From: Solimonas soli DSM 21787
Lineage (GTDB): Bacteria; Pseudomonadota; Gammaproteobacteria; Nevskiales; Nevskiaceae
Length of the DNA stretch: 64,000 nt
NCBI RefSeq assembly: GCF_000474945.1
Contig: NZ_AXDW01000004.1
Span: forward strand, 62,001-126,000
Direction: 5' to 3'
The position numbers and the translations under genes are program-made. Numbering within the stretch: the first letter of the stretch is position 1; every line of letters begins with the position of its first letter. This document shows, piece after piece, positions 36,201-43,968 of this stretch. A model generated the notes under the pieces. The model ran no database searches, was not told the origin of the DNA, and saw nothing but the letters and a program-made list of their open reading frames with translations.

Positions 36201-36399
36201 GCGGCGTCGCCACGGTCGCCGCCATGGTGTCGGGATCGGCGCCGGGCAGGGTGGCGGTGACGCTGATGGTCGGGAAGTCGACGTTCGGCAGCTCGGCGAC
36301 CGGCAGCGCGCGGTAGGCGAACACGCCGAACAGCACCAGCGCCGCCATCAGCGTCGTGGTGGCGACCGGCCGGCGGATGAAGGTTTCGGAAACGCTCAC
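33295..36399 (-). CDS. RND multidrug efflux permease (HAE1 family)
   Basis: The 1034-residue protein has 12 membrane helices with two large periplasmic loops, as in AcrB/MdtB. It begins MSVSETFIRRPVATTTLM, contains the TM4 proton-relay pair in GFVVDDAIVVLEN and ends with the helix pattern KKNGIIMVDFAIARRREG. It exports hydrophobic compounds by proton antiport with the adaptor and outer-membrane genes next to it. GTG 36399 overlaps the adaptor stop codon as GTGA; the frame upstream is antisense or shifted adaptor sequence. Confidence 0.94.
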   Translation of the reverse strand: MSVSETFIRRPVATTTLMAALVLFGVFAYRALPVAELPNVDFPTISVTATLPGADPDTMAATVATPLERQFTQIPGIDSMTSSSTVGSTQITLQFALERSIDAAAQDVQTAISQARRQLPTDMTQDPTLRKVNPADSPIMFIAMSATTIPLTQLDEFAETRVADRLSQVDGVAQVVVYGSKKYAARLYLNPQALNARGLSLLGVSDAITGANSNQPSGTIYGAQRSYTVQADGQLRNAAAYNNMVIAYRNGAPVRLRDVGTAVDSIANDKQATEYNGRPAIMIAVSRQPGTNTVAIASAVRALLPELEKAAPGDSKVDIMFDRSAFIDESIDDVKLTLLLSVVLVVGVIYVFLRDGRATMIAALALPASLFGTFGVMYMFGYSLDNLSLMALTLSVGFVVDDAIVVLENIARHREDGMPGAQAASVGAGEIGPTVISMTLSLVAVFIPILFMGGIIGRLFREFSMTVAIAILLSAAVSLTLTPMLCSRFLGDHRHTPRGRFYRWTESAFDAVLGVYERSLRWALRHYRLMLLVAGATLLATVFAFRIVQTGFIPTQDIGLFFGSVTAPDGTTFDEMMDLQRQVADIVLKNPNVQGLQSSVGQGQGGTSTTNGGRLTVRLKPMGERKQTADEVIADLRKAVRGVPLLQVFFQNRPAILIGGLSGAGNYQYVLQGDDLDVLGKAAQDLQRKMSGVPGVRDVNSDLQLNNPQIDVQIDRDRASALNVSVADIQKTLYAAYGTQQISTIYTSTDQYYVILQVDPRYQRDAEALGSLYVPTAGGGLVPLGSVARMVRSVGPVAVNHYGQLPSVTLSFDLLPGYSLGDVTRPIEQLAAGNLPENVSGTFAGTAATFQKSLIDLPVLLLFSIAVIYMVLAILYEHFIHPLTILTALPLAAIGALLALWLFGSELNVFSFVGLILLVGLVKKNGIIMVDFAIARRREGASAHDAILQACTVRFRPIMMTTLAAILGTLPIALGLGAGAESRQPLGIAVVGGLLTSQMLTLYITPAFYLTMEGLSERWARRRSKAGGTLSAPH

Positions 36400-37532
36400 G
36401 GTCTGGCGCCCGCGCCGTCGGCCGGGCGGGCTTCGCGCACGCTGGTGCCGGGCTGCAGGTTGTGCGGAATCTTGGCGATGATGGTCTCGCCGGCCTTGAG
36501 CCCGTGCGTCACCACGAGATCGCTGCCGACCTGACGGTCGACCGTGATCGTGCGCAGCATGGCCTTGCCGTCGCCGCCGACGACGAACACGAACTGACCT
36601 TCGGCGCCCGGCTGCACCGATGACTCCGGCACCAGCAGCGCGTCGTGCTGCACCGCCAACTGGACGCGCACGGTGACGAAGGCGCCCGGCCACAGGCGGT
36701 GCTGGCCGTTGCCGATCTCGGCTTTCAGGGTCACCGTGCCGGTGCTGGTATCGATGCTGTTTTCGACGAAGTTCAGCTTGCCGCTCGCCAGCGGATGCTC
36801 AGCATCGTCGCCGAGCACCTCGACCGGAACGTCGCCGCGCGCCAGCGCCTGCTGCACGTCGCCGAGCTGCGTCTGCGGAATCGCGAACTGCACCTGCACC
36901 GGGTCGATCTGCTTGATGACGACCAGCGGCGCGGCGTCGTTGCTGGCGACCAGATTGCCGGTCTTGGCGCCGAGGCTGCCGCTGCGGCCGGCGATCGGCG
37001 CGCGGATCAGCGTGTAGCCCAGATTGATTCCCGCGGCCTGCACCGCGGCTTCGTCGGCGACGACGCGGGCGCCGGCTTCGTCGGCGGCGGCGCGCGCGTC
37101 GTCGTATTCCTGCGAGGTCACGTACTCCTTGTCGATCAGCGGCTTCATGCGTTCGAACTGGGCGCGCGCCGCCGCCAGCGACGCGCGGTCGACGGCGAGC
37201 TGGGCGCGTGCCTGCGCCAGCGCCGCCTGGTAGGGCGCCGGATCGATGAGGAACAGCTTCTGTCCGGCGACGACGTCGTCGCCTTCGTTGAAATAGATTT
37301 CCTTCAGAGTGCCGGTGACCTGCGTGCGCACGTTGACGGTGTGCGGACTGACCACGTTGCCCATCGCGCCGAGCGTCACCGGCGCCGTGCCGGTGCGCAC
37401 GCGGGCGAACACCACGTCGGGCGCCGCCGTGCCGTGCGCGTGCTGGGCAGCACCGCCGCCGTGCGAGCGCCACCAGACGACGGCGGCGATCAGGAGGACG
37501 GCGGCGATCAGCGCCAGACGACGAAGACTCAC
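36396..37532 (-). CDS. RND efflux periplasmic adaptor (HlyD/MFP)
   Basis: The 378-residue protein has an N-terminal membrane anchor (residues 6-22), then lipoyl halves, an alpha-hairpin (ALAQARAQLAVDRASLAAA) and beta-barrel domains typical of AcrA/MdtA. TGTLKEIYFNEGDDVVAGQ and YTLIRAPIAGRSGSLGAKTG are family signatures. It bridges the RND pump and the TolC-like channel. GTG 37532 overlaps the channel gene stop by GTGA. Confidence 0.93.
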   Translation of the reverse strand: MSLRRLALIAAVLLIAAVVWWRSHGGGAAQHAHGTAAPDVVFARVRTGTAPVTLGAMGNVVSPHTVNVRTQVTGTLKEIYFNEGDDVVAGQKLFLIDPAPYQAALAQARAQLAVDRASLAAARAQFERMKPLIDKEYVTSQEYDDARAAADEAGARVVADEAAVQAAGINLGYTLIRAPIAGRSGSLGAKTGNLVASNDAAPLVVIKQIDPVQVQFAIPQTQLGDVQQALARGDVPVEVLGDDAEHPLASGKLNFVENSIDTSTGTVTLKAEIGNGQHRLWPGAFVTVRVQLAVQHDALLVPESSVQPGAEGQFVFVVGGDGKAMLRTITVDRQVGSDLVVTHGLKAGETIIAKIPHNLQPGTSVREARPADGAGARP

Positions 37533-38872
37533 GGCGAGACTCCAGCAGCGTTTGCGTCATCGGCAGCCTGGAGGCCGCCGGCGTTGTGGGCCAGGGTGGC
37601 GAGCGCCAGATACCATTCGAGGTGGGCCTGGATGCCGGCAACGCGCGCCTGCGCCAGCGTCGCTTCGGTGCTCAGCAGATCGAGGATGCTCGACAGACCG
37701 TTCTTGTAGCGTGCGCGAATCGCGTCGGCGGCCTGTTGCGCCGATTCGAGCTGCGCGCGCGCCGCCGCCAGGCTGTCGTGGGCGGTCTGCACGTTCTGGT
37801 AGGCGGTCCACACCTGCTGCTCGACGCTCAGGCGCATGCTCTCGGTGGACGCGCGCGCGCTGTCGAGCGCGGCGCGCGCGCCGTCGATCGCCGCGCGCAG
37901 GGCGAAACCCTGGAAGACCGGCACGCTGAGCGTCGCGCCGTAGCTGTACTGGTCGGTCTTGCCGACGTCGGTGACGCGCGTCTGCGCGGCGCTGGCATTG
38001 AGCCGCAGGCTCGGCAGGGCATTGCCGCGCGCGGCGCGCACGGCGGCGGCGGCGGCCTGCTCGCTGGCCTGCGCGGCGAGCAGTTCCGGGCGCGCCCGGC
38101 GCGCCTGTTCCATGAGCGCATCGAGCGGCGTGGCGGGCAGCGTGATGTCGGCGTCGTCCGGCTGCCAGTCGCGCAATTGCAGGACGGTCTCCGGGCTGTA
38201 GCCGGCGGCGGCGGCGAGCGCGCCGCGGGCCACGCGCGCGCTGCCGCGCGACTGCTGCAGGCTGAGCTGCGCGGCGGCGGCGGCGCTCTGCGCCTGATAG
38301 ACATCGGCCACCGTCGCCAGCCCGGCGCCGTGCCGCGTGCGCGCGGCGTCGAGATTGGCCTGCGCCTCGTCGAGGGCGAGCTGGTTGGCATCGGCCAGCG
38401 CCTCGTTGCCGATCACCAGGTAATAGTTGGTCTCGACGGCCAGAGCCAGGTCCTGCAGTGTCTGGTTGAGGCTGTAGCGCGCGGCGAGCTGTTCGGCGGC
38501 GGCCTGGTCGATCGCGCCGCCGCGCGAACCGAAATCGAACAGCAGATAGCTGAGGCTCACGCTCGGCCCGTAGCGCGTGCGCGCCGGCACCTCGGTGTCG
38601 CTCGACGACGTCGCCTTCGAGCGCTGGCCGGCGTAGCTCGCGGTGATGGTCGGCCACCAGCCGGCGCGGGCGATGCGCTCGGCCGCCTGCGATTGCTCGA
38701 CGGCCGCCCAGGCGACGCGGGTGTCCGGATTGTTGCGCAGGGCGATCGCCGTCAGCTCGGCCAGCGAGAGGGGACGCGTCGGTGGCGGGTCGGCGGCCAT
38801 GGCGGCGAGCGCGAAGCACGCGCAGCACCATCCTGCGAACCAGCGACGCGGCGATTTGACGGTGAAGGACAC
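37529..38872 (-). CDS. TolC-family outer-membrane channel
   Basis: The 447-residue protein has a signal peptide (CACFALAAMA) and two long helical OEP repeats (LSLAELTAIALRNNPDTRVA at the start; AARAQLESAQQAADAIRARY near the end), as in TolC. No lipobox Cys follows the signal peptide. It is the first gene of the channel-adaptor-pump operon, a less usual order than adaptor first. The GTG start at 38872 has a weak AGA upstream. The 168 bases separating it from dnaX should hold both divergent promoters, but I see no clear regulator site. Confidence 0.9.
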   Translation of the reverse strand: MSFTVKSPRRWFAGWCCACFALAAMAADPPPTRPLSLAELTAIALRNNPDTRVAWAAVEQSQAAERIARAGWWPTITASYAGQRSKATSSSDTEVPARTRYGPSVSLSYLLFDFGSRGGAIDQAAAEQLAARYSLNQTLQDLALAVETNYYLVIGNEALADANQLALDEAQANLDAARTRHGAGLATVADVYQAQSAAAAAQLSLQQSRGSARVARGALAAAAGYSPETVLQLRDWQPDDADITLPATPLDALMEQARRARPELLAAQASEQAAAAAVRAARGNALPSLRLNASAAQTRVTDVGKTDQYSYGATLSVPVFQGFALRAAIDGARAALDSARASTESMRLSVEQQVWTAYQNVQTAHDSLAAARAQLESAQQAADAIRARYKNGLSSILDLLSTEATLAQARVAGIQAHLEWYLALATLAHNAGGLQAADDANAAGVSP

Positions 38873-39040
38873 GATCTTTCTAATTTTTGCTGTGCGACGA
38901 TAGCACCGGCGCTTGGCAGGCGCAGATTAAACGTTTGTCATGTCGCGATCGGAAAGGGCGCCCGCCGTCGCGCTGGTGTCGCGGCCTCCGATTCGGGACA
39001 ATCGCGCCTTCAGCCGTCCCGCCACTCCGGTTCGCACCGC

Positions 39041-40738
39041 ATGAGCTATCTCGCCCTCGCACGCAAGTACCGTCCCCGCGTCTTTGCCGACGTGATGGGC
39101 CAGGGGCACGTCGTCAAGGCGCTCTCGCACGCGCTGGCCGGCGACCGCCTGCATCCGGCGATCCTGCTGACCGGCACGCGCGGCGTCGGCAAGACCACGC
39201 TGGCGCGCATCATCGCCAAGTGCCTGAACTGCGAGACCGGCGTCAGCGCCGATCCCTGCGGCGTCTGCTCGGCCTGCCAGGAAGTCGACCAGGGCCGCTT
39301 CGTCGATCTGCTGGAAATCGACGCCGCCTCCAACACCGGCGTCGACGACGTGCGGCAGATGATCGACAACGCGCAGTACGCGCCGGCGCGCGGCCGCTAC
39401 AAGGTGTACCTCATCGACGAAGTCCACATGCTGTCGAAGAGCGCCTTCAATGCGCTGCTGAAGACGCTCGAGGAGCCGCCGCCGCACGTCAAGTTCATCC
39501 TCGCGACGACCGATCCGCAGAAGCTGCTGGTGACGGTGCTGTCGCGCTGCCTGCAGTTCAATCTGCGGCGCCTGCCGGTATCGCTGATCCGCGACCAGCT
39601 CGCCAAGGTGCTCGACCACGAGGGCGTGCAGTACGAGCTGCCGGCGCTCGGCGAAATCGCGCGCGCCGCCGACGGCTCGATGCGCGACGGCCTGTCGCTG
39701 CTCGACCAGGCGATCGCCTTTTCCGGCGGCGCGCCGCTGGCGCGCGGGCCGGTCGAGGACATGCTCGGCACCAGCGGCCGCGAGCGCCTGTTCGAGCTGC
39801 TGCGCGCGCTGGCGCAGGGCGATCACGCCGCGCTGCTGGCCTGCCTGCAGAAGCTCGAGCAGCAGGCGCCGGATTACGCGGCGCTGCTCAACGATCTGGC
39901 CGCGTATCTGCAGCGCATCGCCGTGCTGCAGCTGCTGCCGGGCGCGCGCAGCGAGGACGACGAGGAAGCGCTGGTCGCGCTGAAAGATCAGTTCGCGCCG
40001 GAGGACGTGCAGCTCGACTACCAGATCGCCGTCAATGGGCGCCGCGATCTGCCCTGGGCGCCGGACCCGCGTCTCGGCTTCGAGATGGCGGTGTTGCGCA
40101 TGCTCGCGTTCCGTCCGGACGCGGGTGGCGGCGGCACGCCCGCCGCGGGCGGCGGCGAGCGTCGTGCCGCGGGCGGCGCGGCGACGGCGGCGAGCGTCGC
40201 TGCGGCACCGCGCGTGGCGAGTGCAGCCGTCGCGCCGGCAGCGGCGCCCAGCGCCGCTGCGCTCGTCGATGCGCCGCCATCGTCTGCGCCGCCGAGCGCG
40301 CCGGCGGAACCCGCATCGGCGCCGGTCCCGGCAGCGACGCCGGCCGACGCGGATGTCGCCGCGCGCTGGGCGGTCGTGGCCGAGACGCTGGTGCTCGAAG
40401 GCTTCGCGCGGCAGCTCGTGCGCAACAGCGCCTGGCTCGGCCGCGACGGCGATCTGCTGCGACTGGCGCTCGACCCCAGGGCCAAGCATCTGCTCAATGA
40501 CGAGCGTCGTGCCGCGATCGAGCGCGCGCTGTCGATGCAGCTCGGCGAGCCGCTGCGCGTGCGCATCGAGATCGCCGGCGATGCCGTGCAGTCGCCGGCG
40601 CAGCTGGCGCTGCAGCGCGACGCCGCGCGGCTGCAGGAGGCCGAGGCTTCGATTTTCACCGATCCGGTGGTGCGCGCCTTCCGCGAGCAATTCGGCGCGA
40701 CGATCAAGCCCGGCTCGATTCATCCGCTCGACTCATGA
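39041..40738 (+). CDS. dnaX: DNA polymerase III tau/gamma subunit
   Basis: The 565-residue clamp-loader ATPase starts MSYLALARKYRPRVFADVMG and has Walker A GTRGVGKTTLARI, four zinc cysteines (CLNCETGVSADPCGVCSAC), Walker B LIDEVHMLS and the sensor 1 region. A Pro/Ala-rich linker (about residues 365-440) leads to the tau C-terminal domain that contacts the polymerase and helicase. No A-rich slippery site for gamma was seen in the linker, so gamma may not be made by the E. coli mechanism. ybaB follows after 70 bases. Confidence 0.95.
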   Translation: MSYLALARKYRPRVFADVMGQGHVVKALSHALAGDRLHPAILLTGTRGVGKTTLARIIAKCLNCETGVSADPCGVCSACQEVDQGRFVDLLEIDAASNTGVDDVRQMIDNAQYAPARGRYKVYLIDEVHMLSKSAFNALLKTLEEPPPHVKFILATTDPQKLLVTVLSRCLQFNLRRLPVSLIRDQLAKVLDHEGVQYELPALGEIARAADGSMRDGLSLLDQAIAFSGGAPLARGPVEDMLGTSGRERLFELLRALAQGDHAALLACLQKLEQQAPDYAALLNDLAAYLQRIAVLQLLPGARSEDDEEALVALKDQFAPEDVQLDYQIAVNGRRDLPWAPDPRLGFEMAVLRMLAFRPDAGGGGTPAAGGGERRAAGGAATAASVAAAPRVASAAVAPAAAPSAAALVDAPPSSAPPSAPAEPASAPVPAATPADADVAARWAVVAETLVLEGFARQLVRNSAWLGRDGDLLRLALDPRAKHLLNDERRAAIERALSMQLGEPLRVRIEIAGDAVQSPAQLALQRDAARLQEAEASIFTDPVVRAFREQFGATIKPGSIHPLDS

Positions 40739-40808
40739 CTGACGCCATCCTCCTGCCGTCGCCCGGCGCCGCGCAGGAATACCCCACCACGAATCCCGGA
40801 GCACCCCA

Positions 40809-41135
40809 ATGATGAAAGGCCAGATGGGCAATCTGCTGCGCCAGGCGCAGCAGATGCAGGAGAACATGAAGCGCGTGCAGGACGAGATCGCGCGCATGGA
40901 GATCACCGGCGAAGCCGGTGCCGGCATGGTGAAGATCACGCTGACCGGCAAGCATCAGGCGCGCAAGGTCGAGATCAGCGCCGACGCGCTCAAGGAGGAC
41001 AAGGAGTTCGTCGAGGATCTGATCGCGGCGGCGATCAACGATGCCGCGCAGAAAGTCGACGAGGCCTCGCGCGACAAGCTTGCCGCCGTCACCGCCGGCA
41101 TGCAGCTGCCGCCGGGCATGAACCTCGGCCTGTGA
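40809..41135 (+). CDS. ybaB: YbaB/EbfC nucleoid-associated protein
   Basis: The 108-residue protein has the N-terminal helix [20 protein letters not shown], the central beta part [17 protein letters not shown] and the helical end of the YbaB/EbfC family, DNA-binding dimers. It follows dnaX as usual, but recR, normally next, is missing. An ATG at 40812 is an equal alternative start. Confidence 0.93.
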   Translation: MMKGQMGNLLRQAQQMQENMKRVQDEIARMEITGEAGAGMVKITLTGKHQARKVEISADALKEDKEFVEDLIAAAINDAAQKVDEASRDKLAAVTAGMQLPPGMNLGL

Positions 41136-41214
41136 AGGCGCGGCGTGTGAACGTTTCTTGACCAGAGCCGCGCGGGCGCTGCGCTGCGTTCGCGGCCGCG
41201 CCGTTTTGCGGGAG

Positions 41215-41249
41215 TTATCGGCAGACTTATCAACAATCGCTGTGGATAA
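41215..41249. promoter_or_regulatory. DnaA-box cluster in an AT-rich patch
   Basis: TTATCAACA (41227-41235, one mismatch) and TGTGGATAA (41241-41249, exact reverse complement of TTATCCACA) flank ATCGC, and TTATCGGCA (41215-41223) is a weaker third site. They lie in the 357-base gap after ybaB, which otherwise holds no gene I can support. They may titrate DnaA or control a nearby gene; an origin role is not supported by so few boxes. Confidence 0.55.
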
Positions 41250-41492
41250 AAACATTGCGGCCGTGTGGCTTTGTCGCGCGCCGCCGCCGCGCCAGGCCCG
41301 GCAACGGGCGCGCGCCGGCCTGCAAAACCGCCGCTGAAACAAGACCTCAGCTTGCCCAGCTGCGGCGCGACCCGAAGATGTGGCGGCAAGCCGAAGCACG
41401 CGCGTCACGAATCCGTCATTCCTTCGACGTGCATTGCGCGCTGCGCGCGCATGCGCGCAAGATCGGCGAATGGCCGAGGGCGGGGAACCGAC

Positions 41493-41747
41493 ATGGCACG
41501 TTACCTGGCACGCAGAGGGGTGGAAGGTTTTTCCGTCGTCAGCGCGCAGACGGGACGCATCGCGATCGTCAACGGCAGGCTGCTCGATGAGCTCGATGAA
41601 GACGAGGCCGACGACTTCGTCGACTTGATCAACTGCGTCGAAGGCGAATCGCTGATGGAGACCGACGACGTCGGCGAAACCGCCGAAGCGACTTCGCTCG
41701 CCGCTGTCGGCGCGTCCCGGCCTTACGCTCCCGTCGCGCTCGCATAG
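41493..41747 (+). CDS. Small acidic protein of unknown function
   Basis: The 84-residue protein has a basic N-terminus (MARYLARRGVEGFSV) and a very acidic middle (LLDELDEDEADDFVDLINCVEG). No family is recognised. CGGGGAAC precedes the ATG at good spacing, and codon use matches that of neighbouring genes. It lies 148 bases before the sensorless kinase. Confidence 0.55.
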   Translation: MARYLARRGVEGFSVVSAQTGRIAIVNGRLLDELDEDEADDFVDLINCVEGESLMETDDVGETAEATSLAAVGASRPYAPVALA

Positions 41748-41895
41748 CGCGGCTTCTGAACGGCGACGGCACGCGCGACGTGCCGGACGCGAGGACACGA
41801 TCCGCCGTTCAGCCTGGGGCCTGTTGCCGCGCGCCATAGTCCGTCGCCGCCGCGCACGCGGCGCTGCGCATGGAATCGACGAGCCGGGCCGAGCG

Positions 41896-42675
41896 ATGAG
41901 CAAGCCAGAATCCGAAGCTGAAGCGGTACGCCAGGCGCGGCTGTGGCGCATCGAGAAGCGCAGGCTCGAGCTGCTCGGCCAGCTCAGCGCCGGCTTTGCG
42001 CACGAGCTCAACAACCTGCTCGCCGTCATCAGCAACAGCAGCTACCTGCTGCGGCGCATCGATGACGAAGCGCGACGCGCGGCCCTGCTGCAGAAGATCG
42101 AGGCGGCCACGCGCCGCGGCGCCGAGCTCACGCGGCGCCTGCCGAATATCGGCCGCGAGAACGGGCGAGGCCGGATGGTCATGCTGCAGGAAGTGGCCGG
42201 CGAACTCGAAGACCTGGTGCGCCATGTCGTGCGCAGCAACATCCGGCTGCGCCTCGATCTGCCCGCCGAGCTGTGGCCGGTGGCGGTCGACTACGGCGAA
42301 CTTCAGCTCGCGCTCCTGCAACTCGCCATGAACGCCCGCGAGGCCATGCCGGATGGCGGTTCGCTGCGCCTGCAGGCGCGCAACCGCGCGCTCGAGACGA
42401 TCGAGGCCGGCCGGCTCATGATCGGCGCCGGCGAGTACGTCGAGCTGAGCGTGGCGGACAGCGGTTGCGGTCTGCCGCCGGAGACGCTGCAGCGTGCGCG
42501 CGATGCGGCGGCGGGCGATGAGCGTGCGCACGAGGAGCGCGGACTCGTGCAGGTCTGCAGTTTCGTGCGGCGCGCGCGAGGCGCGCTGGAAGCCGCCAGC
42601 GACGCCGGCGCGGGCACGGTGATCCAACTCGTGTTGCCGCGGGCGCGGCCGCCGATGCCGGCGTCGTCCAGCTAG
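41896..42675 (+). CDS. Sensorless soluble histidine kinase-like protein
   Basis: The 259-residue protein consists only of a dimerisation helix pair and an ATPase domain. The phospho-acceptor His36 lies in LSAGFAHELNNLLAVI, the NtrB/HWE-like style used by hybrid kinases. The N-box LLQLAMNAREAMPDGG and G1 VADSGCGLPPE are present, but the G2 box is replaced by ERGLVQVCSFV, so ATP-lid function may be weak. There is no input domain, membrane helix or neighbouring response regulator. ATG 41896 gives MSKPESEAEA; an ORF start at 41824 adds an Arg-rich stretch. It shares the stop CTAG with the convergent lpxH. Confidence 0.75.
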   Translation: MSKPESEAEAVRQARLWRIEKRRLELLGQLSAGFAHELNNLLAVISNSSYLLRRIDDEARRAALLQKIEAATRRGAELTRRLPNIGRENGRGRMVMLQEVAGELEDLVRHVVRSNIRLRLDLPAELWPVAVDYGELQLALLQLAMNAREAMPDGGSLRLQARNRALETIEAGRLMIGAGEYVELSVADSGCGLPPETLQRARDAAAGDERAHEERGLVQVCSFVRRARGALEAASDAGAGTVIQLVLPRARPPMPASSS

Positions 42676-43406
42676 ACCGACGGCGCGTCGAGGCGCCGGC
42701 GCACGCAGCCCTGCGCCGCATCGACGGCGAGGTACTCCATGCGGTCCTCGTGCCAGTCGGCGAGCACCAGGCGGGTCGCGCGCCGCGTGCCGGCGCGCAG
42801 GAGATGATCGGCGGGGCGGTGCGTGTGGCCGTGAATCAGGCGCGTGACGCCATGACGCCGCAGCGTCGCCTGCACGGTCTGCGCGTTGACATCCATGATC
42901 GCCGCCGGCTTGTTGCGCTTGCCGGCGCCGCTCTGCCGGCGCAGTCCGCCGGCGATCGCATGCCGCCGCGCCTTCGGCAGGCGCAGGAACAGCCATTGCG
43001 CGAGACGGCTGTGCGCGAGGCGCCGCCAGCGCTGGTAGCCGCGATCGTCGCTGCACAGCAGATCGCCGTGCGACAGCAGCGTCGCGACACCGCCGAGCTC
43101 GACGACGAGGGGATCATCGACAATCCGCACCCCCGTCGCGCGCGCGAAGCGCTGGCCGACCAGGAAATCGCGGTTGCCGGCCATGAAGAAGACCGCCACG
43201 CCGCTCGCCGTCAGCGCGCGCAGCGCGGCGATTTCCGGCGCATAGTCCTCGAGCCCGACATCGTCGCCGACCCAGTACTCGAACAGATCGCCAAGGATGT
43301 AGACGGCCTGTGCCCGTCGTGCCGGACCGGCGAGAAAGCGCAGAAAGCCCTCGCGCAGCGGCGAGGACTCGTTCGGCAGATGCAGATCCGACAGCAGCAG
43401 GATCAC
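42672..43406 (-). CDS. lpxH: UDP-2,3-diacylglucosamine diphosphatase
   Basis: The 244-residue metallophosphoesterase cleaves UDP-2,3-diacylglucosamine to lipid X in lipid A synthesis. Motifs of the family are LLSDLHL, ILGDLFEYWVGDD, AGNRDFLVG, LSHGD and IHGHTHRP, which bind two metal ions. GTG 43406 gives the usual length and lies 17 bases after the cyclophilin gene, an lpxH neighbour also in E. coli (ppiB). Its TAG stop overlaps the convergent kinase stop within CTAG. Confidence 0.92.
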   Translation of the reverse strand: MILLLSDLHLPNESSPLREGFLRFLAGPARRAQAVYILGDLFEYWVGDDVGLEDYAPEIAALRALTASGVAVFFMAGNRDFLVGQRFARATGVRIVDDPLVVELGGVATLLSHGDLLCSDDRGYQRWRRLAHSRLAQWLFLRLPKARRHAIAGGLRRQSGAGKRNKPAAIMDVNAQTVQATLRRHGVTRLIHGHTHRPADHLLRAGTRRATRLVLADWHEDRMEYLAVDAAQGCVRRRLDAPSV

Positions 43407-43422
43407 GCGCGCCGCGCCGCTT

Positions 43423-43932
43423 TCAGAGCACGCTGACCTTGTCGATGACCACCTGCGTGACCGGCACGTCGCGGCCGAAGGGACGCGCATTGCCGGTCGG
43501 CGTCTCGGCGATCTTGTCGACCACGTCGAGGCCCGACGTGACCTTGCCGAACACGGTGTAGCCGTAGCCGTCCTGGCCCGGGTAGTTGAGGAAGTCGTTG
43601 TCGTTGTGGTTGATGAAGAACTGCGAGGTCGCCGAGTTCGGATCGGAGGTGCGCGCCATGGCGATCGTGCCGCGGTCGTTCTTCAGGCCATTGCTCGATT
43701 CGATGGCGATCGGCGCGCGCGTGCGACGCTGGCTGTAGTCGCCCTCATAGCCGCCACCCTGGATCATGAAGCCCTTGATGACGCGGTGGAAGACGAGGCC
43801 GTCGTAGTGGCCGTCGTTGGCGTACTGCACGAAGTTGGCGACGGTCTTCGGCGCCTTGGCGGCGTCGAGCTCGAGTTCGATCGCGCCGAGCGTGGTGTCG
43901 ATGCGGACGCGGACGGGGCTGGTGTCGGTCAT
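43423..43932 (-). CDS. ppiB: Cyclophilin-type peptidyl-prolyl isomerase
   Basis: The 169-residue cytoplasmic enzyme (no signal peptide) isomerises prolyl bonds. Active-site segments FHRVIKGFMIQGGGYE, NDRGTIAMARTSDPNSATSQFFIN and the C-terminal VFGKVTSGLDVVDKI fit PpiB. It lies directly before lpxH, probably in one transcript. Confidence 0.93.
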   Translation of the reverse strand: MTDTSPVRVRIDTTLGAIELELDAAKAPKTVANFVQYANDGHYDGLVFHRVIKGFMIQGGGYEGDYSQRRTRAPIAIESSNGLKNDRGTIAMARTSDPNSATSQFFINHNDNDFLNYPGQDGYGYTVFGKVTSGLDVVDKIAETPTGNARPFGRDVPVTQVVIDKVSVL

Positions 43933-43968
43933 GATGGTTTCCGGTGGTGGGTTTGTGTGTTTTCGGGT

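Noticed and set aside
33997-36534. An 845-codon plus-strand frame antisense to the RND pump
   Set aside because: Composition (His, Arg, Asp, Gln) is that of a reverse-strand shadow; the minus-strand gene has clear RND motifs throughout.
37400-39041. dnaX beginning far upstream at 37586
   Set aside because: The open frame there is antisense to the TolC-like gene. The ATG at 39041 gives the conserved DnaX N-terminus.
39041-40738. A programmed frameshift in dnaX to make the gamma subunit
   Set aside because: No run of A or T suited to slippage was seen near the linker; codons there are GC-rich.
41215-41249. Chromosome origin oriC
   Set aside because: Only two good and one weak DnaA box, no AT-rich unwinding region of useful length, and none of the usual oriC neighbour genes.
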